From Actinoallomurus iriomotensis (GTDB lineage Bacteria > Actinomycetota > Actinomycetes > Streptosporangiales > Streptosporangiaceae), in the NCBI RefSeq assembly GCF_030269445.1, contig NZ_BSTJ01000002.1, forward strand, positions 744,001 to 808,000: a stretch of DNA of 64,000 nt, in the 5' to 3' direction. A model generated the notes under the pieces. It did no database searches. It was given only the letters and a program-made list of their open reading frames with translations, and was not told the DNA's origin. The translations under genes were made by a program, and so were the position numbers. This document shows positions 50,120-58,863 of the stretch, in pieces (position 1 is the stretch's first letter; each line of letters starts with the position of its first letter).

Positions 50120-51462
50120 GCGGGGATCCGCACGGTGAAGACGGCGCCGCCGCCCGGCGCGTTGGCGGCCTCGATCCGGCCGCCGTGCAGCTCCGCGTTG
50201 GCCTGGGCGATGGCCAGGCCGAGGCCGCTGCCCCGGCCCGCGGGGCGGGCCTGGTCCGCCTTGAAGAACCGGTCGAACACCCGTGGCAGCAGCTCATCGG
50301 GGATTCCCTCGCCCTGGTCGATGACGCGTACCTCCAGTCCAGGCCGTCCGGTGACGCGGACCGGCGGCGCCCCGTGCAGCAGTCCGTTGCCGATGAGGTT
50401 GGCGAGGATCACCTGGAACCGGCGGGGATCCAGGCGGACCCGCAGGTCCGCCGGTACCTCGATGACGACCTGGTCCGTCCAGCCGCGGGTCTCCACGCAC
50501 TCGCGGACCAGGTCGGCGAGCGGTACCTCGTCCAGGTCGAGGTGTGCGGTACCGGCGTCCATCCGGCTGATCTCCAGCAGGTCCTCCACGAGCGCGCCCA
50601 GCCGCCGGGTCTGGCCGGCGATGAGCCGGGCCGCCGTGCCGGTGTCGGCGGGCAGGGCCGCGGCGTCCTCCTCCAGCACGTCCGTGACGGCGGTCATCGC
50701 CGCGATCGGGGTGCGCAGCTCGTGGGACACGTCGGCGGCGAACCGCCGCGCGTTGGCCTCCATCCGGCGCAGTTCGCGCACGGTGTACTCCAGGGAGGAG
50801 GCACTCTCGTTGAAGGCGCGGGCGACGTCGGCCAGCTCGTCGCGGCCGCGTACCTCGACGCGCGCACCGAGATCGCCGGCGCCGAGGGCACGGGCGGCCC
50901 GGCCGAGCCGGCGCAGCGGCCGGAGCACGCTGCCGCCGAGCAGCAGGGCGAGGACCAGGGCCAGCACGAGGGTGAGCGCGCCCGCGCGGATGAGCGCGCG
51001 CTGGATGCCGTCGAGGTCGTCGCGCTCCCCGGTGAGCGAGGCGAACACGTACACGGTCAGCGACGAGGGACTGTCGTTGGCGGTATAGACGCGCGTGGCG
51101 ATCACCAGCCATGGCTCGCCGTTCCGGACGACGCGCTGGAAGTACAGGCCGTCCTTCGCCCGGGCGGCCAGCGCCGGCGGCACGTCCGCGGTCCCGAACT
51201 CCCCGGTGCTCAGGCTCGTCGCGCCGGAGCTGACGACCACGGTGCGGTCGGGGCGTACGAGGGCCTGGGCCACGTCGCGCAAGGTGTCGTCCGGCACGGG
51301 GTCGGCGAGGGTGCCGGGGACGACGCGGGCGAGTGTGTCACGGGTCTCGGTGAGCACCAGGTCCTGTGTCCGCTGCAGCACCGCCCGGCGGACGAGGACG
51401 TAACCGATGCCGGCCACGAGCGCGGTCGAGGCCAGGCAGGCGACGATGAACGAGGCGAACAT
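50116..51462 (-). CDS. Sensor histidine kinase, HAMP-HisKA type
   Basis: 448 residues: one N-terminal membrane helix (ASFIVACLASTALVAGIGYVL), an extracytoplasmic sensor of about 150 residues, a second helix (LTLVLALVLALLLGG), HAMP (RRLGRAARALGAGDLGARVEV), HisKA with ADVSHELRTPIAAM and HATPase with NLIGNGLLHGA, DQGEGIPDE and GRGSGLGLAI. ATG 51462 is used; a TTG at 51486 would overlap the regulator stop. It is the partner of the preceding response regulator and is paired with a lipoprotein. Confidence 0.93.
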   Translation of the reverse strand: MFASFIVACLASTALVAGIGYVLVRRAVLQRTQDLVLTETRDTLARVVPGTLADPVPDDTLRDVAQALVRPDRTVVVSSGATSLSTGEFGTADVPPALAARAKDGLYFQRVVRNGEPWLVIATRVYTANDSPSSLTVYVFASLTGERDDLDGIQRALIRAGALTLVLALVLALLLGGSVLRPLRRLGRAARALGAGDLGARVEVRGRDELADVARAFNESASSLEYTVRELRRMEANARRFAADVSHELRTPIAAMTAVTDVLEEDAAALPADTGTAARLIAGQTRRLGALVEDLLEISRMDAGTAHLDLDEVPLADLVRECVETRGWTDQVVIEVPADLRVRLDPRRFQVILANLIGNGLLHGAPPVRVTGRPGLEVRVIDQGEGIPDELLPRVFDRFFKADQARPAGRGSGLGLAIAQANAELHGGRIEAANAPGGGAVFTVRIPA

Positions 51463-51482
51463 CCGCCCGCGGAGTCCGGTGA

Positions 51483-52157
51483 TCAAGGGGCCACGAACCG
51501 GTAGCCGAACCCGCGGACCGTCTGGATCAGGGTGGGGGCCGCGGCGTCCCGCTCGACCTTGGCGCGGAGCCGCTGCACGGAGGCGTCCACGAGCCGCGAG
51601 TCGCCGGCGTACCCGTGGTCCCACACCGCCCGCAGCAGGTGGCTCCGGCTGAGCACCTGGCCGGGGTGGCGGGTCAGCTCCAGCAACAGCCGCAGCTCGG
51701 TCGGGGTCAGATGGACGTCGGCACCCGCCCGCGACACGCGCAGCGCGCCGCGGTCGATGACCAGGTCGCCGTAGGTCGACCGGTCCGCGGTGCCGCCCAC
51801 GGCCCGCCGCAGCACGGCGCGGATGCGGGCGTCGAGCACGGCGGGCTCGACCGGCTTGATCACGTAGTCGTCCGCGCCCGCCTCCAGCCCGACGACCACG
51901 TCGAGGTTGTCGCTGCGGGCGGTCAGCAGGATGATCGGCATCTGGTCGGTGCGCCGGACGCGGCGGCAGAACTCGAACCCGTCGATGCCGGGCAGCATCA
52001 CGTCGAGGATGACGATCTCCGGCCGGCGTGCGCGTGCGTGTTCCAGCCCTTCCTCGCCGGTCGTGCACGCGGTGACCGAGTGTCCCTGGCGGGTGAGGGC
52101 GAGCTCCAGTCCCGTACGGACCGAGGGATCGTCCTCCACGAGCAGAATCGCGGACAT
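51483..52157 (-). CDS. Response regulator, OmpR/PhoB family
   Basis: 224 residues: receiver with VEDDPSVR, phosphoacceptor Asp-52 in VILDVMLPGIDGFEF, YVIKPVEP Lys, and a C-terminal winged helix (LTPTELRLLLELTRHPGQVLSRSHLL and VDASVQRLRAKVERD). It heads the minus-strand operon regulator-kinase-lipoprotein and is divergent from the class A penicillin-binding protein, reminiscent of envelope-stress systems such as CseBC or AfsQ1Q2. Control of the neighbouring cell-wall gene is likely but unproven. Confidence 0.94.
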   Translation of the reverse strand: MSAILLVEDDPSVRTGLELALTRQGHSVTACTTGEEGLEHARARRPEIVILDVMLPGIDGFEFCRRVRRTDQMPIILLTARSDNLDVVVGLEAGADDYVIKPVEPAVLDARIRAVLRRAVGGTADRSTYGDLVIDRGALRVSRAGADVHLTPTELRLLLELTRHPGQVLSRSHLLRAVWDHGYAGDSRLVDASVQRLRAKVERDAAAPTLIQTVRGFGYRFVAP

Positions 52158-52278
52158 CGCCCCATTATCGAGCTGACCATCGGGCGCTCGGCGCTACGTC
52201 ACAGAATCGGGACATTACCCGGGAACCGTGACGGCGCCGCGACACCAGCCGGACGTCCCGCGCCAAGGCTTGATCAAC

Positions 52279-54261
52279 ATGGCACGAACCCCGAAAGGCA
52301 GCCGGCGGTGGCGGCTGGTCCGGCGCACCCTGTACGTCCTGGCCGTCGGCGCCGGGGGCCTGTGCGTGGCGATCGGCATCATGTACGCGCGGACCAAGGT
52401 GCCGCCGGTGAACGCCGCCGCACGGGCCCAGTCGAGCACCTTCACCTACCGCGACGGCACCACGCTCGCCCAGGTCGGGAGGCTGAACCGGGTGGCCGTG
52501 CCGCTGCGGGACGTGCCGCCGTACGTGCGCGGCGCCGTGCTCGCCGCCGAGGACCGCGGCTTCTACCACGATCCCGTCGTCTCGCCGTCCGGGCTGGGGC
52601 GCGCGGTCTGGGCGGCGGTGTCCGGCGGGTCGCGCCAGGGCGGCTCCGGCATCGCCCAGCAGTACGTGAAGGTGGCCTACCTCAACCCGGAACAGACGAT
52701 GTCCCGCAAGGTGAAGGAGCTGTTCATCGCGGTCAAGCTCAGCCGTTCGCGGTCCAAGGACTGGATCTTCGAGCAGTACCTCAACACGGTCTACTTCGGC
52801 CGGGGCGCGTACGGCGTCCAGGCCGCCTCGCAGGCGTACTTCCGCAAGAACGTGGGCGCGCTGACCCCCGCCGAAGGCGCGCTGCTGGCCGGGCTCATCC
52901 AGGCGCCCTCCTACCTCGACCCCGCGCTCGGGCACACCGCGCAGACCCGGGCGCGCTGGCGCTACGTGATCGACGGGATGATGAGCACCGGCGTGCTGCC
53001 CAAGGGGCCGCCGCCGGCGTTCCCCCCGGTCGCCCCGGCGCACACCGAGTCGACCTACGCCGGGCAGCGGGGGTACCTCATCGAACGGGTCATCGGCGAA
53101 CTGCACGCTCACGGCTTCGACGACGATCAGATCTACCGGCGCGGCCTGCGCGTGACCAGCACGATCGACCAGCGGACGCAGGCGGCGCTGCCGGAGGAGG
53201 TCGGCCACGCCGTCGGCGGCGACCGCGACCTGGAGGTCGGGCTGGCCTCCGTACGGCCGGGAACCGGCGAGATCCTGGCCGCCTACGGAGGCCGCGACTA
53301 CCTGACCCACCAGTACGACAACGCCTTCCTCGCCGCGCTGCCGCCGGGCTCGTCCCTCTCCCCGTTCGTGCTGGCGACGGGCCTGCGCGCCGGGATCGGC
53401 CTGCGCAGCACGTTCGCCGCCACGCCGGCCGGACCGGTCGTCAACGACGACGACGCCAAGGCCACGTCGGCGACCCTGCTCACCGCGACCGTCCGTTCGT
53501 ACGCCACGGTGTTCTCCCGCCTCGGCGCGAAGGTGGGGGCGTCCGCAGCGGCGCGGGCGGGCCTGCCCGGCCGCCTGCCGCCCTCGGGCGTCCACGCCGT
53601 CGACCAGGCCGCGGCGTACGCCGCGCTGGTGAACGGGACCTACGCCGCACCGCACATCCTCGCGAAGGTGACGGACCGGTCGGGCAAGGTACTCCTCGAC
53701 GTCCGGCCGCGCACGCGTGCGGCGTTCTCCCCGGCGGTCGCGGCGGACGTGACCTTCGCCCTGCAGGAGGCGCTCCGGACGGACGCGAAGGCGGACCACG
53801 CGGCCCGGCCGTTCCTCCCTGGCCGGCCGGCGGCGGGCACCATCGGCACCACGGACCACAACGCGGCGGGCTGGTTCTGCGGCTACACGCCGGACCTGGC
53901 CACCGCCGTCGTCGTGTACCGGGCCAGCAACCGGCCGGTGGTCAACATCGGCGACGCACCGCAGCGGAGCAGCGCGGACGTACCGGCGAAGATCTGGCGC
54001 GCGGTCACCGAGAACGCCGAGACGGGCGTGCCCGCCGGGCCCTTCCCGCCGCCCGCCTGGGTCGGGTCGACGCGGAACTTCGCCCCGCCGTCTCCCCCGC
54101 CGACCACTCCGCCGCCGCCCACGCCGGTCCGGACGACGCCGCCGGCATCGGCCGGGCCGACCGCCCCGCCGAAGCGGCCGTCGGTGACCAAGCCGAGCGG
54201 GAAGGACCGCCCGATACCGGGGAAGACGCCGCCGTCCAGGACACCGGAATCCACCGGCTGA
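52279..54261 (+). CDS. Class A penicillin-binding protein with degenerate transpeptidase domain
   Basis: 660 residues: an N-terminal membrane anchor (LVRRTLYVLAVGAGGLCVAIG), a GT51 glycosyltransferase domain with Glu-91 in AAEDRGFYHDP, GGSGIAQQYVKVAYL, SRKVKELFIAVKL and QYLNTVYFGRGAYGV, then a transpeptidase-fold domain and a Pro/Thr-rich tail. The transpeptidase motifs are altered: SxxK is S358-S-L-S361 in PGSSLSPF, SxN is S407-Y-A409, and KTG is T521-I-G523. So it probably makes glycan strands but cannot cross-link them. ATG 52279 is used; a GTG at 52228 would add 17 residues. It is divergent from a two-component operon. Confidence 0.9.
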   Translation: MARTPKGSRRWRLVRRTLYVLAVGAGGLCVAIGIMYARTKVPPVNAAARAQSSTFTYRDGTTLAQVGRLNRVAVPLRDVPPYVRGAVLAAEDRGFYHDPVVSPSGLGRAVWAAVSGGSRQGGSGIAQQYVKVAYLNPEQTMSRKVKELFIAVKLSRSRSKDWIFEQYLNTVYFGRGAYGVQAASQAYFRKNVGALTPAEGALLAGLIQAPSYLDPALGHTAQTRARWRYVIDGMMSTGVLPKGPPPAFPPVAPAHTESTYAGQRGYLIERVIGELHAHGFDDDQIYRRGLRVTSTIDQRTQAALPEEVGHAVGGDRDLEVGLASVRPGTGEILAAYGGRDYLTHQYDNAFLAALPPGSSLSPFVLATGLRAGIGLRSTFAATPAGPVVNDDDAKATSATLLTATVRSYATVFSRLGAKVGASAAARAGLPGRLPPSGVHAVDQAAAYAALVNGTYAAPHILAKVTDRSGKVLLDVRPRTRAAFSPAVAADVTFALQEALRTDAKADHAARPFLPGRPAAGTIGTTDHNAAGWFCGYTPDLATAVVVYRASNRPVVNIGDAPQRSSADVPAKIWRAVTENAETGVPAGPFPPPAWVGSTRNFAPPSPPPTTPPPPTPVRTTPPASAGPTAPPKRPSVTKPSGKDRPIPGKTPPSRTPESTG

Positions 54262-54282
54262 GCGGGCGTCCGCCGCCGCGGC

Positions 54283-55098
54283 TCATGCGACGTCGGCGGT
54301 GGCGGCGTTGTCGCGCTGGGCCTCGATGTCGGCGAGGCGCCGCCGCAGCGTGGTGGTCATGAGTTCCCACGCGTCCGAGCCGAGGACGAGGCGGCGGGGC
54401 GGATCGCTCGATTCCGCGGCGCGGATGACGGCGGCGGTCGTGTTCTCCGGGCTGTCGGTCATCTCCTCGACGGGGATGGGGTCCCTGTCGGCCGGTCCGC
54501 CGCGGTACGGCGCGCTGACCGGCACGCGCGCGGCCGCGTCGAAGAAGCCCGTGCGCACCATTCCCGGCTCGATGAGGGTGGTGCGGATGCCGAACGGCTC
54601 CACCTCGGCGGCCAGGCTGTCGTAGAAGCCTTCGATGCCCCACTTGGTGACGTGGTACATCGAGAAGGCGGGGAACGTGATCTGCCCGCCCATGCTCGAC
54701 ATCTGCATCAGGTGCCCGCCGCCCTGCGCGCGCAGGTGCGGCACCACGGCCCGGGCGAGCTGGATGGAGCCGGTGAGGTTGGTCGCGATCATCTGGTCGA
54801 TCTGCTCGTCGGTCAGGTCCTCGGCGGTGGCGAACACGCCGTAGCCGGCGTTCGAGACGACGACGTCGATGCGGTCGTGCGCGGCGAACGCCTCGTCGGC
54901 GACGGCGCGCAGCCGGGCCGTGTCGGTGACGTCCAGCGCTCTCACCCACAGGCGGTCGCCGTACCGCGCCGCGAGGTCGTCGAGTGCTCCCGGCCGCCGC
55001 AGCGTGGCCGCGACGCGATCGCCGCGGGCGAGCAACTGCTCGACCAGCTCACGGCCCATCCCCCGGGAGGCGCCGGTCACGAACCATGTCTTCGCCAT
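54283..55098 (-). CDS. Short-chain dehydrogenase/reductase
   Basis: 271 residues: TGASRGMGRELVEQLLARGDRVAATLR, VVVSNAGYGVF, MSSMGGQITFPAFSMYHVTK (Ser and YxxxK) and LIEPGMVRTGFF. The ATG at 55098 has AGAGG upstream; a 47-residue extension of the frame is not used. It is divergent from a LysR gene with a T-N11-A dyad between them, so it is the likely target. It resembles the 17-beta-HSD/NAD(P)-binding oxidoreductase-like group; substrate unknown. Confidence 0.91.
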   Translation of the reverse strand: MAKTWFVTGASRGMGRELVEQLLARGDRVAATLRRPGALDDLAARYGDRLWVRALDVTDTARLRAVADEAFAAHDRIDVVVSNAGYGVFATAEDLTDEQIDQMIATNLTGSIQLARAVVPHLRAQGGGHLMQMSSMGGQITFPAFSMYHVTKWGIEGFYDSLAAEVEPFGIRTTLIEPGMVRTGFFDAAARVPVSAPYRGGPADRDPIPVEEMTDSPENTTAAVIRAAESSDPPRRLVLGSDAWELMTTTLRRRLADIEAQRDNAATADVA

Positions 55099-55189
55099 GT
55101 TCAGGGTTTCCTCTCTGGTGATCCTTCCCTTGGGCCAACCGTCCGGAGCGACGCGAGAATCCATACGCGTGATGAGAGTTCCGGTGCGC

Positions 55190-55212
55190 AGCCATACGGT
55201 TTCTTCATGGCT
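55190..55212. promoter_or_regulatory. LysR-type T-N11-A operator
   Basis: AGCCAT-N11-ATGGCT is a perfect 6-bp dyad with an 11-bp spacer, the standard LysR box geometry. It lies 11 bp before the lysR ATG and about 90 bp upstream of the SDR start, in the divergent gap. The neighbouring LysR protein is the expected binder. Confidence 0.6.
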
Positions 55213-55223
55213 AAGCTCGTCGC

Positions 55224-56129
55224 ATGAGCGAGCTGACAATCGCCGGGCTGCGAGTCGTCCGCGAGATAGCGCTGTCGGGATCGTTCACCGCGGCGGCGCG
55301 GCTGCTCGGCTACTCCCAGCCCGCCATCTCGCGGCAGGTCGCGGCGATGGAGGCGGCCGCCGGCCATCCGCTGTTCGTCCGCGAGCCCCGTGGCGTACGG
55401 GTCAGCGCGGCCGGCGCCGTCGTGGTCGAACACGCGGGCCGAGTGCTGGCGAGCGTCGACGCCCTGCAACAGGATCTCGTGAGCCTGGGCGACCGGCTGG
55501 CGGGCCGCGTCAAGGTGGGCGCGTTCCCGGCCGCGACGGCGGTGCTCGTCCCCCGCGCGCTGGCGAGGCTCCGCGTCGAGCACCCCGGCCTCGACGTACG
55601 GCTGAGCGAGGGCTCGACACCGACGCTGCTGCGGCAACTACGCGCCGGACGCGTGGGCGTGGCCGTGATCGGGGTCGGCGCCGACCTCCCCGACTACGAG
55701 CTCGATGACTTCCGCCACGAGGTCGTGTTCTCCGGCCACCTCTGCGTCGCCGTACCCTCCGGTCACCGGCTGGCCAGGGCGGACGTCGTCCCGGTACGCG
55801 ACCTGGCCGGCGAGGCGTGGATCGCCGGAGAGGACTCCACCGGCGACCCGCAGTTCCGGGCGTGGCCGACCCTGACCGACCCCGTCATCGCGTACGCCGT
55901 CAAGGGCTGGCCCGCACGGCTGGGCCTCGTCGCCGCGGGACTGGGCGTCTGCCTGGTACCCGAGGTCGCCGCGCTGTCGATACCGGCCGGCGTCACGACG
56001 ATCCGCGTCGATGACCCGAACTGGCTGGGCCGCGTGACGGTGGCCGTCACACCGAAGGACCCCTCCGAGGAGGCCACGGCGGTGGTCGAGGCACTACGAA
56101 AGGCCGGCGACGACATCCGCGCGAGCTGA
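55224..56129 (+). CDS. LysR-family transcriptional regulator
   Basis: 301 residues: HTH FTAAARLLGYSQPAISRQVAAMEAAAGHPLF (in part) with the LysR linker VSAAGAVVVEHAGRVL, then an effector domain (AVPSGHRLARADVVPV, GLGVCLVPEVAAL). It is divergent from the SDR gene and probably activates or represses it through the dyad at 55190. Effector unknown. Confidence 0.92.
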   Translation: MSELTIAGLRVVREIALSGSFTAAARLLGYSQPAISRQVAAMEAAAGHPLFVREPRGVRVSAAGAVVVEHAGRVLASVDALQQDLVSLGDRLAGRVKVGAFPAATAVLVPRALARLRVEHPGLDVRLSEGSTPTLLRQLRAGRVGVAVIGVGADLPDYELDDFRHEVVFSGHLCVAVPSGHRLARADVVPVRDLAGEAWIAGEDSTGDPQFRAWPTLTDPVIAYAVKGWPARLGLVAAGLGVCLVPEVAALSIPAGVTTIRVDDPNWLGRVTVAVTPKDPSEEATAVVEALRKAGDDIRAS

Positions 56130-56157
56130 GCCCGTCCACGCCTGGCGCGGACGCTCG

Positions 56158-56834
56158 TCAGTGCGGGATGCTCCGTCGCGCACGCCGTTCGACGTCTTGG
56201 CGGAACCACTCGATCACGGTGAGCGCACCCGGGTACGCGCCGTCCCGGTCCAGGGCGGCGAGGTTCTCCCGTACGTGGGCGTGACACACGCCGTGGTAGG
56301 CGTCGATGCCGAAACCGGCGCACGTCACCAGCCGGACGGGCACCTCCACCCCGGCGACCGCGGCGAGGCTGGTCATGTCCTCTTCCGGCGTGCCGACGTC
56401 GGATTCGTTCCCGCGCATCAGAATGTCGGTGCCGCCGTCGACCAGCACGACGGCGTCGATGTCCAGCCTTCGCACCAGTTCCCGGTACGCCTCCCGCAGC
56501 GGGCGTACACCGTCCGGGGGAAGGCGTACACCGTCGAGTCCATGCCCTGCGCTTCGAGCCGGCGCGCCAGCGTCCGCTCCAGGAAGTACCGGTCGTGTCC
56601 CCTCGTTACGGGCGTGATGGCGGCCAGGTTCGGCTCGCACCAGTCGTCGGCATCGATCAGGTCCAGCGCGCTGAACGACAGGTTCGCCAGATGCACGGAC
56701 TTGCCGAGGCCCATCAGCGCGAACGCCAGCGGCAGCCCGGCGTAGACGTCGAAGCCGCCTCCCGCGCCGGCCGCCAGGACCCGGCCTGAGCCCCTCAGGG
56801 CGCCGAAGAGGGGCGGCTCGTGCAGCGACGGCAC
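56158..56834 (-). pseudogene. DUF1152-family gene broken by a one-base frameshift
   Basis: From GTG 56834 one frame gives GRVLAAGAGGGFDVYAGLPL, KSVHLANLSFSAL and ERTLARRLEAQGMDSTVYAF, typical of DUF1152. After about 56515 similarity moves to another frame: PPDGVRPLREAYRELVRRLDI, VVLVDGGTDILMRGNESDVG, and the end VIEWFRQDVERRARRS. The switch falls exactly in a run of five G (56516-56520 on plus). One added base would restore a protein of about 225 residues. Sequencing error, true decay or a phase-variable run are all possible. Confidence 0.7.
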
Positions 56835-56878
56835 GCTTCACGACCTTGCACACGGCCGAGCATGGTGGGGAGCCGCTC

Positions 56879-58705
56879 CTACGCGCGAGGGCCGGTGGCC
56901 TCTTTCAGGGCGGCGCGGGCGAGGGCGTCGGCCAGGCGGAACGGCAGGGCGTTGGTGCGTGGGCGGGTGAAGCCGACGACGGCGAAGCCGCGGCCCGCCC
57001 ATGAGCCGAGCGCGAACCTCCGCGGGTGGGTTCGGCCGGTGGCGGTGACGAGGCGGCCGTCGCGGACGGCGAGTTTGCCCAGCGGGTACCGCGTGCCGTC
57101 CGCGTCGGTCAGTTCCTCCTCGGCGACCTCGCCGCGGTCGTACAACGCGCGCAGGAGCGGGTCTGTGGTGCGGGCGACGCTGGCGGAGGGCAGCCGTGTT
57201 TCGACGAGCGCGCGGGCGTCGACGGTGGCCGGGGTCGCGGTGCCGCCGGCGCGGAACCGGCCGTCCTCGGCGGCGACGGTGATGCCGGGGCCGAGGAAAC
57301 GGACGATCCCGGCGCGGGACAGGGCCTCCAGCTCTCGCAGGCGGCGCGGCGGTGGGCCGCTCGCGTAGTAGCCGAACACGCCGTGCAGCCACGCGCCGAC
57401 GTCCTCCGCCTGGGAGCGGGCGGCCAGCCGTCCGTTGTTCACCGCGTCGACCAGCACGCCGAACACGGTGAGCAGGCCGTAGAAGACGGCCAGGTCGGCG
57501 CTGTGCGCTGGATCGGCGTGGCGTTCGACGTCGGCGGTGACGTACGCACGGATCCGCTCCTGCAGGGCCTCGGCGTCCTCGAAGCGCTCCCCGGCGAGCG
57601 GGTCGAGGAGCCGGTCCAGGTCGAGCCGGTCCTCGCGTTTGGGCACGGCCTCCTCGACCAGGGCGTCGAGCTCCGCCGGGCCGGCGTCCAGGCGCGCCTC
57701 GAACTCCGGCCACGACAGGGCGACCCGGTCCGGATGGGCGCCGAACAGCTCGTGGTAGTGGTGCCACGCGAGCTCCCGCGCCATCAGCGGCCACAGGTCG
57801 GTGCGCAGGTCGAGCGGGCCGCGCCGGTCGTACAGCTCCTCGGTGACGGCCGGGGTGAAGTGGCGCGGGCCCGGCGGGCGCTCGCCGGAGAGCTCGTAGG
57901 TGATCTTCGAGTGGTACGGCACGCCGCGCCGCGACCCCGCGTACAGGATCGGCTCCCGGCCGGACGGGTGGTAGGTCAGGCGGCCGTCGGGGCGTGCCGT
58001 GAACCGGCCGCCGCGCCCCTCGGTGAGCAGCACCATGTCGTCGATGAAGCCGAGGCCCATCCCCCGCATGACGACCGGCTCCCCCGGGCGCAGGACGCCG
58101 AGGTCGGTGTCGGCGGCGTAGTGCGGCGGGACGTAGGTCAGGCCGTGCGCCGCCGCGAAGTCGGCCAGGCGCCGGTGCTCGGGCCCGGGCGTCACGTCCA
58201 GGTGCCCCTGCGCCAGGATCACCGCGTCGGCGTGGATCGGTTCGGCGCGGCCCTCGATCCGTACGAGCTGCGCCCCGCCGGCGCCGTCGGCGACGTCCAG
58301 GACGCGCGCGGCGTGGACGTGCACGGTCACCGGTTCCGGCGGGGTGTCGGCGACGCGCCGGAAGCACCAGGACAGGTAGGCGTTCTGCAGCCGCCGCGTC
58401 GGGAACCGGCCGGGTTCGACGTCGCCCCACTCGCACAGTGTGGGACCGGGGCGGATCGGGCCGTCGATCCGTACGGTCTCGTCGGTGAACATCGTGACGT
58501 CGGCGGCCTGGGAGTTCATCCAGAGCAGGTCCGGCTGGTCCAGCCGCCAGACCCGGCCGCCGCCCGGCGGGTACGGGTCGGCTACGTGGATCTCGACCGG
58601 GCGGTCGCCGGCGAACTCGGCGGCGTTGGCGCTGAGCCGCTCGGTCAGGACGGTGCCACCCGGCCCGGCGCCGACGACGACCAGGACGACGGGACGGGCG
58701 CTCAT
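56879..58705 (-). CDS. FAD/NAD(P)-binding domain protein
   Basis: 608 residues. A dinucleotide-binding motif VVVGAGPGGTVLTERLSANA starts the N-terminal NAD_binding_9-like domain, with WMNSQAADVTMF, ILAQGHLDV and VVMRGMGLGFIDDMVLL. The C-terminal half (YGLLTVFGVLVDAVNNGRLA, GSWAGRGFAVVGFTRPRTNA) completes the family. Many such proteins occur beside sulfur or siderophore genes; the substrate is unknown. A palindrome lies 54-70 bp upstream, between -35 and -10 positions, so it is a regulated gene. Confidence 0.88.
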   Translation of the reverse strand: MSARPVVLVVVGAGPGGTVLTERLSANAAEFAGDRPVEIHVADPYPPGGGRVWRLDQPDLLWMNSQAADVTMFTDETVRIDGPIRPGPTLCEWGDVEPGRFPTRRLQNAYLSWCFRRVADTPPEPVTVHVHAARVLDVADGAGGAQLVRIEGRAEPIHADAVILAQGHLDVTPGPEHRRLADFAAAHGLTYVPPHYAADTDLGVLRPGEPVVMRGMGLGFIDDMVLLTEGRGGRFTARPDGRLTYHPSGREPILYAGSRRGVPYHSKITYELSGERPPGPRHFTPAVTEELYDRRGPLDLRTDLWPLMARELAWHHYHELFGAHPDRVALSWPEFEARLDAGPAELDALVEEAVPKREDRLDLDRLLDPLAGERFEDAEALQERIRAYVTADVERHADPAHSADLAVFYGLLTVFGVLVDAVNNGRLAARSQAEDVGAWLHGVFGYYASGPPPRRLRELEALSRAGIVRFLGPGITVAAEDGRFRAGGTATPATVDARALVETRLPSASVARTTDPLLRALYDRGEVAEEELTDADGTRYPLGKLAVRDGRLVTATGRTHPRRFALGSWAGRGFAVVGFTRPRTNALPFRLADALARAALKEATGPRA

Positions 58706-58758
58706 CGGAGGACGGCGGCGTCGACGGGCATCCCGGAACCTCCACCTAGGAGACTATG

Positions 58759-58775
58759 TCTACCAATTTAGTAGA
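58759..58775. promoter_or_regulatory. Near-perfect 17-bp palindrome in the FAD protein / GNAT divergent gap
   Basis: TCTACCAATTTAGTAGA is symmetric apart from one base pair. On the minus strand CATAGT (58757-58752) would be the -10 for the FAD gene, and GATAAT (58774-58779) a -10 for the plus-strand leader ORF and GNAT genes, so one bound protein could silence both. The local sequence is far more AT-rich than the surroundings. CTACYAA-type palindromes are known from Rrf2-like and sulfur regulators in actinobacteria, but this link is only a suggestion. Confidence 0.6.
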
Positions 58776-58797
58776 TAATATGCCTAAGGTGCCCTTC

Positions 58798-58863
58798 ATG
58801 GAGAACATCCTGGGGCTCTCTCACGCGGCGCCATCGGGACGTACGGCGAGGGGGTTCGGGTGA
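58798..58863 (+). CDS. Short leader ORF translationally coupled to GNAT gene
   Basis: A 21-codon ORF (MENILGLSHAAPSGRTARGF plus Gly) with a good AAGGTG ribosome site seven bases before the ATG. Its TGA overlaps the GTG of the acetyltransferase (GTGA). It lies immediately downstream of the palindromic operator. It may be a coupling leader peptide, or the start of a longer gene lost by deletion. The product itself need not be functional. Confidence 0.5.
   Translation: MENILGLSHAAPSGRTARGFG

Noticed and set aside
52207-52262. ECF sigma-E-like promoter (GGAAC plus CGTC) upstream of the PBP
   Set aside because: The two elements are 27 bases apart, too far for an ECF promoter.
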